In this document: positions 14,960 to 20,169 of the stretch, piece by piece
Position numbering within the stretch: position 1 is the stretch's first letter
Layout: the number at the start of each line of letters is the position of its first letter
Translations under genes and position numbers: made by a program
Notes under the pieces: model-generated
Told to the model about the DNA's origin: nothing
Databases searched by the model: none
The model's input: only the letters and a program-made list of their open reading frames with translations
Assembly: GCA_024711415.1 (NCBI GenBank)
Contig: JANJSW010000290.1
Span: forward strand, 1-20,169
Reading direction: 5' to 3'
Source: Thermomonas sp.
GTDB taxonomy: Bacteria; Pseudomonadota; Gammaproteobacteria; Xanthomonadales; Xanthomonadaceae
Length of the DNA: 20,169 bases

Positions 14960-15859
14960 TCAATTGCCGGCGTGCGTCCACTCCCGCAGCGCCTGCGCGA
15001 AACCCGCGCCCCGCGCAGGATCCACGCCGAGGTAGAAATCCGGCTCGATCAACTCCGCCTCCATCAGCAGCCAGCGACCATCGGCATCCGGCAGCATGTC
15101 GATGCGCGCATACAGCAGCGGCTCGCCGACGGCGTCCAGCACCTGCCGTGCCAGCGCCAGCGCCCCGGCCGGCGGTGCCGGCACCAGTGCGTACTGGCCA
15201 CCAAACTCCTCCTGGATGCGGAACTCGCCAGCCACCGGCCTCTTGTTCACCGCGTGACTCAGGCGCCCTCCGAAATACAACAGCGAGGTTTCACCCAGCG
15301 TTTCGATGGTCGGCAGGTAAGGCTGCAGCAGCATCGGCATGGGTTCCGCCACATCGACGATGTCGCCACGACGCAGGCGCCGCGTTTTCCACGCGCCGCC
15401 GGAGATCGCCGGCTTGGCGATCAGCTCGTCTGCACCGGTGTCGGCAAACGCCTGTTCGACTGCTGCCTGCGACAGCGCATCCACGAACACGGTGGGCGCA
15501 ATCGCCACGCCGCGCGCCGCCAGCTCGCGCAGGTAGCGCTTGTCGGTATTCCACGCCAGCACCCTGGCCGCGTTGGCCAGCGGCAGGCCCTCGCGCTGCC
15601 AGCTGGCGCAGGCGCGCTGCCAGCGCGCGGCGTCGTGATGGTAGCCCCAGGCCAGCAGCGGCAGCACGCAGGCGTAGCCCTGCAGGCCCGATGCATCGTC
15701 CACGTGCGCCGTCCACGGCGTCGGCGTGGCCTCGATGCCGGCGCCGTCCAGCGCGCGCTGCAGGCGCGCCAGCACCTTTGGCCAGAGATCGGGATAGGCG
15801 GTTTCCGCCGGATCGGGAGTGAGGATGGCGATGCGATCCCCGCGGCGATTCGGGATCAT
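14960..15859 (-). CDS. ATP-grasp ligase of the DcsG-like group
   Basis: A 299-residue single-chain ATP-grasp protein. Family text is clear: RVLAWNTDKRYLRELAARGV (about 99-118) before the grasp domain; the nucleotide-binding LIAKPAISGGAWKTRR (146-161); QPYLPTIETLGETSLLYFGG (179-198), then SHAVNKRPVAGEFRIQEEFG; and LLMEAELIEPDFYL (264-277), supplying the acidic residues that coordinate metal. The order resembles DcsG, the D-cycloserine cyclo-ligase, and related unassigned proteins. A cycloserine pathway is not implied, since no other dcs gene is present. The ATG overlaps the stop of the 72-residue gene (ATGA, 15856-15859), so translation is coupled. The substrate is unknown; a carboxylate-amine or carboxylate-thiol ligase is likely. 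Confidence 0.82.
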   Translation of the reverse strand: MIPNRRGDRIAILTPDPAETAYPDLWPKVLARLQRALDGAGIEATPTPWTAHVDDASGLQGYACVLPLLAWGYHHDAARWQRACASWQREGLPLANAARVLAWNTDKRYLRELAARGVAIAPTVFVDALSQAAVEQAFADTGADELIAKPAISGGAWKTRRLRRGDIVDVAEPMPMLLQPYLPTIETLGETSLLYFGGRLSHAVNKRPVAGEFRIQEEFGGQYALVPAPPAGALALARQVLDAVGEPLLYARIDMLPDADGRWLLMEAELIEPDFYLGVDPARGAGFAQALREWTHAGN

Positions 15860-16074
15860 GCCCGCAGGCCAGCCAGCACTTCCGAAACGTTCAGGCCAAG
15901 CTCGAGTTGCAAACGCACGTACTCGCGCTCCTTGCGCGACAGCGGGCGCCCCATCTCCAGGCGCACGTCTTCCGCCTGCAGGATGCGCATGATCCGAGGC
16001 AGGGCCGAACCGATGGCGTCGGCGCCATAGCCGGCCTCGTGCAGGGCGGACTTGATCAGGGTTTCAGCGTCCAT
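15856..16074 (-). CDS. Small protein of unknown function, coupled to the ATP-grasp gene
   Basis: A 72-residue protein starting MDAETLIKSALHEAGYG at ATG 16074 and ending with the stop that overlaps the ATP-grasp start by 4 bp. It is predicted to be mostly helical and charged (EDVRLEMGRPLSRKEREYVR), with no signal peptide, cysteine pair or recognised domain. The last third (VRLQLELGLNVSEVLAGLRA) is strongly amphipathic and could mediate dimers or bind a partner. Only a weak ribosome site (GGAT-like) is visible. Tight coupling suggests a joint role with the ligase, perhaps as carrier or regulator, but this is inference. No family name is claimed. Codon use matches the neighbours, and the hutU gene ends 84 bp upstream. 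Confidence 0.7.
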   Translation of the reverse strand: MDAETLIKSALHEAGYGADAIGSALPRIMRILQAEDVRLEMGRPLSRKEREYVRLQLELGLNVSEVLAGLRA

Positions 16075-16119
16075 GGCACATCCGATGGGTTTGGAAACGC
16101 CGCATTGTGCGCCCTGCAG

Positions 16120-16150
16120 CGGGAACGCGAGGATGGCCTCATCGTTCCCG
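16120..16150 (-). terminator. Hairpin after hutU
   Basis: CGGGAACG and CGTTCCCG form an 8-bp outer stem enclosing GAGG-ATGG-CCTC, with a small internal loop. It begins 8 nt after the hutU stop, the expected place for a terminator. No T-run follows on the minus strand, so it may act weakly or protect the mRNA 3' end. Confidence 0.5.
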
Positions 16151-16157
16151 GCGGGAC

Positions 16158-17828
16158 TCACAGCATCGGCAGCTTGAGGCCCTGCTCCTTCGCGCACTGC
16201 TGCGCGATCTCGTAGCCGGCATCGGCATGGCGCATGACGCCGGTGCCGGGGTCGTTCCACAGCACGCGCGCGATGCGCTTGTCGGCGGCTTCGCTGCCGT
16301 CGCAGACGATCACCACGCCCGAATGTTGCGAGTAGCCCATGCCGACGCCGCCGCCGTGGTGCAGGCTCACCCAGGTCGCGCCGCCGGCGACGTTGAGCAT
16401 GGCGTTGAGCAGCGGCCAGTCGGAGACGGCATCGGAACCGTCGCGCATGGATTCGGTTTCGCGGTTGGGCGAGGCCACGCTGCCGGAATCCAGATGGTCG
16501 CGACCGATGACGACAGGCGCTTTCAGCTCGCCATTGCGGACCATCTCGTTGAACGCCAGGCCCAGCTTGTGGCGCAGGCCCAGGCCCACCCAGCAGATGC
16601 GTGCCGGTAGGCCCTGGAAGCTGATGCGCTCGCGCGCCATGTCCAGCCAGTTGTGCAGGTGGGCATCGTCCGGGATCAGTTCCTTGACCTTGGCGTCGGT
16701 CTTGTAGATGTCTTCCGGATCGCCGCTCAGCGCCACCCACCGGAACGGGCCGACGCCGCGGCAGAACAGCGGGCGTACGTAGGCCGGCACGAAGCCGGGG
16801 AAGGCAAAGGCGTTTTCGCAGCCGACGTCGAACGCCATCTGGCGGATGTTGTTGCCGTAGTCCACGGTCGGGATGCCCTGCGCATGGAAGGCCAGCATCG
16901 CCTCCACGTGCACGCGCATCGACTGCTTGGCGGCATCGCGCACCTGTTCCGGGTTCGCCTTCTGTTCGGCCAGCCACTGTTCCAGCGTCCAGCCGATCGG
17001 CAGGTAGCCGTGCACCGGGTCGTGCGCGCTGGTCTGGTCGGTCACGCAGTCGGGACGCACGCCGCGCTTCACCAGCTCAGGCAGGATTTCCGCGGCGTTG
17101 CCCAAGAGTGCAATCGACTTGGCCTCGCCGGCCGCCGTGTACCTGGCGATGCGGGCCAGCGCATCATCGATGTCGCTGGCCTGCTCGTCGACGTAGCGCG
17201 TCTTCAGGCGGAAGTCGATGCTGCTCTGGCGGCATTCGATGGTGAGGCTGCAGGCGCCGGCTAGCGAGGCCGCCAGCGGCTGCGCGCCGCCCATGCCGCC
17301 GAGGCCGGCGGTCAGGATCCATCGGCCTTTGAGCGAGCCGCCGTAGTGCTGGCGGCCCATCTCCACGAAGGTCTCGTAGGTGCCCTGCACGATGCCCTGG
17401 CTGCCGATGTAGATCCAGCTGCCGGCGGTCATCTGGCCGTACATCATCAGGCCTTTCTTATCGAGCTCGTTGAAGTGCTCCCAGTTGGCCCAGTGCGGCA
17501 CCAGGTTGGAGTTGGCGATCAGCACGCGCGGCGCATCGGCATGGGTGGGGAACACGCCGACCGGCTTGCCCGACTGCACCAGCAGGGTTTCGTCGTCGCC
17601 GAGGGTTTTCAGGGTTTCGATGATCCTGTCGTAGCAGTCCCAGTCGCGCGCGGCGCGGCCGATGCCGCCGTACACCACCAGCGAGGCCGGGTCCTCCGCC
17701 ACCTCCGCGTCCAGGTTGTTCTGCAGCATCCGGAACGGCGCCTCGGTCAGCCAGCTCCGGCAGTTGAGCTGGTTGCCGCGCGGGGCGCGGATCGAACGGG
17801 ACGGATCATGGCGGTTGCCGGCGGTCAT
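16158..17828 (-). CDS. hutU: Urocanate hydratase
   Basis: A 556-residue urocanase, the typical family length. It hydrates urocanate to imidazolone propionate, the second step of histidine breakdown, using tightly bound NAD. Diagnostic text is abundant: [60 protein letters not shown], the NAD-site glycine segment [15 protein letters not shown], and [20 protein letters not shown] near the C-terminus. ATG 17828 is chosen because GGAG lies 7 nt upstream and the family starts there; an in-frame extension to 17912 is Arg-rich and unlike a real N-terminus. No hutH, hutI, hutG or hutC is in view, although hut genes are usually clustered. The upstream side is divergent with a TetR gene; downstream is an unrelated pair. 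Confidence 0.97.
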   Translation of the reverse strand: MTAGNRHDPSRSIRAPRGNQLNCRSWLTEAPFRMLQNNLDAEVAEDPASLVVYGGIGRAARDWDCYDRIIETLKTLGDDETLLVQSGKPVGVFPTHADAPRVLIANSNLVPHWANWEHFNELDKKGLMMYGQMTAGSWIYIGSQGIVQGTYETFVEMGRQHYGGSLKGRWILTAGLGGMGGAQPLAASLAGACSLTIECRQSSIDFRLKTRYVDEQASDIDDALARIARYTAAGEAKSIALLGNAAEILPELVKRGVRPDCVTDQTSAHDPVHGYLPIGWTLEQWLAEQKANPEQVRDAAKQSMRVHVEAMLAFHAQGIPTVDYGNNIRQMAFDVGCENAFAFPGFVPAYVRPLFCRGVGPFRWVALSGDPEDIYKTDAKVKELIPDDAHLHNWLDMARERISFQGLPARICWVGLGLRHKLGLAFNEMVRNGELKAPVVIGRDHLDSGSVASPNRETESMRDGSDAVSDWPLLNAMLNVAGGATWVSLHHGGGVGMGYSQHSGVVIVCDGSEAADKRIARVLWNDPGTGVMRHADAGYEIAQQCAKEQGLKLPML

Positions 17829-17950
17829 GGCGCGCTCCAACGACGGAATGGGGATGGCGAAAAGTCTGCGCCGCCTCCGCGCGCCTCGCCAGCGCGCAGG
17901 CCGCGGTTTCACCGGTTTTCGGCCCCGGTTTGCGCAAATTCGTTTGCTTT

Positions 17951-17965
17951 GTTTACGCTGTAAAC
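17951..17965. promoter_or_regulatory. Probable TetR operator abutting the start codon
   Basis: GTTTAC-GCT-GTAAAC is a perfect 6-bp inverted repeat with a 3-nt spacer, ending immediately before ATG 17966. It overlaps a -10-like TACGCT (17954-17959), which has TTGCGC (17930-17935) 18 bp upstream as a possible -35. The site would let TetR repress its own gene, and perhaps hutU, whose start is 123 bp away on the other strand. Confidence 0.6.
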
Positions 17966-18547
17966 ATGGCCCGCCCCGATACCGCCGCCCGCATCCTCAA
18001 CGCCGCGCGCGCGCTGTTCGAGCGCGAGGGCGCAGACAGCGTCAGCATGCGCAAGGTGGCGGACGCGGTGGGCATCACCCCGACCGCGATCTACCGGCAT
18101 TTCCCCAGCCGCGAGGCGCTGCTGGAAAGGATCAGCGACGACAGCTTCGACGAGATCGCCCGCCACTGGGACGCGCACCGCCAGGCCAGGGACCCGGTCG
18201 CGCGCCTGCTGGCGACCCAGCAGATCTATCTCGACTATGCGCTGGCCTATCCGCATCTGTTCGACCACGCCTTCCTGGCCCGTCGCCGCAACGCGCGGCG
18301 CTTCCCCGAAGACTTCATCGCCGCGCAATCGCCCACCGCCAACGTGATGCACGAAGCGGTGGTGGAGGCGCAAGCGCGCGGGCAGCTGCGCGCAGGCGAT
18401 GCCTGGGCGGTCACGATGACGGTATGGGCGCACGCTCACGGCCTGATCGCACTCCAGCGCGCCGGCCGTTTCAGTTTCGACGAAGCCGGCTTCCGCGCCT
18501 TCTTCACCACCTCGCTGCATCACCTGCTGGACGGCTTGCGCCCCTGA
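17966..18547 (+). CDS. TetR/AcrR family regulator (WHG-type C-terminal domain)
   Basis: A 193-residue transcription regulator. Residues 3-48 form the TetR DNA-binding domain: [20 protein letters not shown], then [20 protein letters not shown] with the recognition helix, then [20 protein letters not shown]. The C-terminal ligand domain contains [11 protein letters not shown], resembling the WHG motif of one TetR C-terminal group. Ligand and regulon are unknown. The start is ATG 17966; a TTG at 17930 would put the palindrome inside the coding region. It is divergent from hutU and followed after 42 bp by the phosphodiesterase gene, which has its own -10 box. Autoregulation is suggested by the palindrome at the start. 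Confidence 0.92.
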   Translation: MARPDTAARILNAARALFEREGADSVSMRKVADAVGITPTAIYRHFPSREALLERISDDSFDEIARHWDAHRQARDPVARLLATQQIYLDYALAYPHLFDHAFLARRRNARRFPEDFIAAQSPTANVMHEAVVEAQARGQLRAGDAWAVTMTVWAHAHGLIALQRAGRFSFDEAGFRAFFTTSLHHLLDGLRP

Positions 18548-18576
18548 TCGCGCGATCAACCGACATCCCGCTTCGC

Positions 18577-18582
18577 TATCAT
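18577..18582 (+). promoter_or_regulatory. -10 box (TATCAT) before the phosphodiesterase gene
   Basis: TATCAT ends 7 nt before ATG 18590, matching the leaderless-type spacing seen at other starts here. No convincing -35 hexamer lies 16-18 bp upstream. Confidence 0.45.
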
Positions 18583-18589
18583 CCGATTG

Positions 18590-19843
18590 ATGCGAACCCT
18601 ATTCCGAACCGGGCTGCTGGCCTTTGCCCTGCTGGCCTCCGCCTGCGCAACCCGAGCCCCCTCCACAGCCCAAGTCAGAACGCAGCCGGCCACCCTGCTG
18701 CTGGTGTCCGTGGACGGCCTGCGCCCCACCGACGTCAGTCCCGAGCAGATGCCGGTGCTTGATGCGCTGGCCAATGCCAACGTGCGCGCGGATGGCATGC
18801 GGCCGTCCTATCCCAGCCTCACCTTCCCCAACCACTACACCCTGGTCACCGGGCGACGGCCGGATCACCACGGCATCATCCACAACAGCATGGAGGACGC
18901 CCACCTGGGGGAATTCCGCCTGAGCAACCGCGATGCGGTGGGCAACGGCGACTGGTGGCAGGGCGGCGCACCGGTGTGGGCCAGCGTGCAGCGCGCCGGC
19001 CTGCGCGCCGCCACCATGTTCTGGCCCGGCAGCGAGGCGGAGATCGACGGCGTGCGCCCCTGGCGCTGGCGTGCCTACGACGGCGCGATCAGCGATGCCG
19101 ACCGCGTGGTCCAGGTGCTGGAATGGCTGCGCCTGCCGGCCACCGAGCGGCCGCGCTTCATCACCCTGTACTTCGACGTGGTCGACCACGCCAGCCACGA
19201 CCATGGACCCGATTCGGCACAGGCCCGTGCCGCGCGCGCCAGCGTGGATGCAGCGCTGGGACAGCTGCTGGAGGGCCTGCGCGATGCGCGGCAGCTCGAC
19301 ACCACCAACCTGGTCATCGTCTCCGACCATGGCTTCGAAACCGTCCCGCCGGGCCACAGCATCGCGGTCGACGACATGGCCCCGCGCGAGCTCGCGCAGG
19401 CGGTCAGCGTGGGCCAGGTGATCGGCTTCACGCCGCGCGCCGGCAAGACCGCCGACGTCGAGCGCCGGCTGCTGGGCCAGCATGCGCGGTACCAGTGCTG
19501 GCGCAAGGGCGAACTGCCCGCGCACTGGCATTACGGCAGCCATCCGCGCATCCCCGCCATCATCTGCCAGATGGCGCCCGGGTGGGATGCCCTGTTCGCG
19601 AAGGCACACGCCACGCGCCAGCAGCAGGAACACGCGCGCGGCTCGCATGGCTACGATCCGTCGCTGCCGTCGATGCGCGCGACCTTCATCGCCGCCGGGC
19701 CGGCATTCCGCCCCGGCACCCGCCTGCCGGTGTTCGACAACGTCGATGTCTATCCGCTGTTGATGCGCCTGCTGGCGCTGCTGCCGGAGGACAACGACGG
19801 CGACATTTCCCCGCTGCTGCCGGCGCTGGAGCCAGCGCGGTGA
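18590..19843 (+). CDS. Nucleotide pyrophosphatase/phosphodiesterase, lipoprotein
   Basis: A 417-residue member of the NPP branch of the alkaline phosphatase superfamily. It hydrolyses phosphodiester or pyrophosphate bonds, for example in nucleotides, outside the cytoplasm. The signal ends in LLASAC (Cys19), giving a lipoprotein. The two-metal active site is recognisable: Asp42 in LLVSVDGLRP, nucleophile Thr78 in SYPSLTFPNHYTLVTGRRPD, Asp196 and His200 in LYFDVVDHASHDHGPDS, Asp245 and His246 in LVIVSDHGFE, plus a later GSHGYDP. This follows the structurally studied Xanthomonas NPP. The start is ATG 18590, not the TTG at 18587, and a -10 box lies 7 nt upstream. Its stop overlaps the next gene's GTG start (GTGA). 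Confidence 0.93.
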   Translation: MRTLFRTGLLAFALLASACATRAPSTAQVRTQPATLLLVSVDGLRPTDVSPEQMPVLDALANANVRADGMRPSYPSLTFPNHYTLVTGRRPDHHGIIHNSMEDAHLGEFRLSNRDAVGNGDWWQGGAPVWASVQRAGLRAATMFWPGSEAEIDGVRPWRWRAYDGAISDADRVVQVLEWLRLPATERPRFITLYFDVVDHASHDHGPDSAQARAARASVDAALGQLLEGLRDARQLDTTNLVIVSDHGFETVPPGHSIAVDDMAPRELAQAVSVGQVIGFTPRAGKTADVERRLLGQHARYQCWRKGELPAHWHYGSHPRIPAIICQMAPGWDALFAKAHATRQQQEHARGSHGYDPSLPSMRATFIAAGPAFRPGTRLPVFDNVDVYPLLMRLLALLPEDNDGDISPLLPALEPAR

Positions 19844-20169
19844 TCCTGTGCCGCCGGATCGACAGCCCGGTGGGGCCGCTGATGCTGGCGGCGGATGCCA
19901 GCGGGCTGCGCCACATCGAGTTCCGCCACAACCGCCATCCCGCCAACCGCGCCGACTGGCACGGCGGTGACAACGAGGTGCTGCAGGCGGCCGAGGCGCA
20001 ACTTGGCGAATATTTCGCCGGCAGGCGCCAGCGCTTCGATCTGCCGCTTGCACCGCAGGGCACCGGGTTCCAGCTGCGGGTGTGGTGGGAGTTGGCGCGC
20101 ATTCCGTACGGCGAAACCATCAGCTACGCGCAGCTCGCACAGCGGCTGGACAATCCCAACGGCACCCGC
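19840..20169 (+). CDS. ogt: O6-alkylguanine-DNA alkyltransferase, N-terminal part
   Basis: Partial; 110 codons are seen before the right edge. The product (MILCRRIDSPVGPLMLAADA, then GEYFAGRRQRFDLPLAPQGT) has the N-terminal half of MGMT/Ogt, and GFQLRVWWELARIPYGETIS starts the DNA-binding helix-turn-helix domain. The arginine finger and the PCHR active-site cysteine would lie just off the window. The enzyme removes alkyl groups from O6-guanine in a suicide reaction. GTG 19840 is the start, overlapping the phosphodiesterase stop by 4 bp, so translation is coupled; the pairing of these two functions is not explained. A conserved Gln of the usual VW-x-L segment is Trp here (VWWEL). Confidence 0.92.
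   Translation, partial: MILCRRIDSPVGPLMLAADASGLRHIEFRHNRHPANRADWHGGDNEVLQAAEAQLGEYFAGRRQRFDLPLAPQGTGFQLRVWWELARIPYGETISYAQLAQRLDNPNGTR

Noticed and set aside
17829..17912. Extended N-terminus of hutU from 17912
   Set aside because: The added residues are Arg-rich, the usual urocanase start is near 17828, and a good ribosome site precedes that ATG.
1..20169. Mobile elements, prophage, tRNA or rRNA genes
   Set aside because: No transposase or integrase text, terminal repeats, or tRNA/rRNA-like sequence was recognised on either strand.

Overview
The window looks like chromosomal DNA from a high-GC gammaproteobacterium, most likely a Xanthomonadaceae/Lysobacteraceae relative (Lysobacter, Luteimonas, Thermomonas or Stenotrophomonas type). 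This is inferred from very GC-rich third codon positions, gene content, and repeated -10-like boxes 5 to 7 nt before an ATG. No rRNA, tRNA, CRISPR array, insertion sequence or integrase was found, and no stretch longer than about 300 bases lacks a gene.

Layout. 1-389 (-): N-terminal part of an exported serine hydrolase, cut by the window edge. 500-4066 (+): DMT-family exporter, small S4 RNA-binding protein, LemA protein and DUF2207 membrane protein. 4108-5229 (-): lipoprotein with a ClpP-like fold. 5369-6115 (+): membrane protein with a stand-alone copy of a domain usually found in front of TolB/TPR proteins. 6187-7284 (-): DUF1615 lipoprotein. 7405-8787 (+): the DEAD-box helicase gene dbpA, interrupted by one in-frame TAG. 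8814-12682 (-): a five-gene arsenic operon (arsR, ArsP-type permease, CxxC thioredoxin-like protein, GAPDH, arsJ). 12724-14160 (+): a large ATP-grasp-like protein transcribed away from arsR. 14222-14875 (-): FrnE-like DsbA-family protein. 14960-16074 (-): a coupled pair, a 72-residue protein and a second ATP-grasp protein. 16158-17828 (-): hutU. 17966-18547 (+): TetR regulator. 18590-19843 (+): nucleotide pyrophosphatase/phosphodiesterase lipoprotein. 19840 to the end (+): O6-alkylguanine-DNA alkyltransferase, truncated by the window.

The arsenic locus is the best-defined system. By family knowledge, GAPDH can use arsenate in place of phosphate to make unstable 1-arseno-3-phosphoglycerate, which ArsJ exports. 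The permease belongs to a family that exports trivalent arsenicals, and ArsR would release the operon when As(III) binds its C-terminal cysteines. No arsenate reductase (ArsC) or ArsB/Acr3 pump is visible here. The least explained element is the ATP-grasp-like gene at 12724. It starts 41 bp from arsR, so the ArsR operator sits between both starts; it may be an arsenic-linked ligase of unknown substrate.

Other points of interest are the dbpA nonsense codon, an orphan hutU beside a TetR gene with a perfect palindrome abutting its start codon, the small-protein/ATP-grasp pair, and the recurrent leaderless-type promoters.
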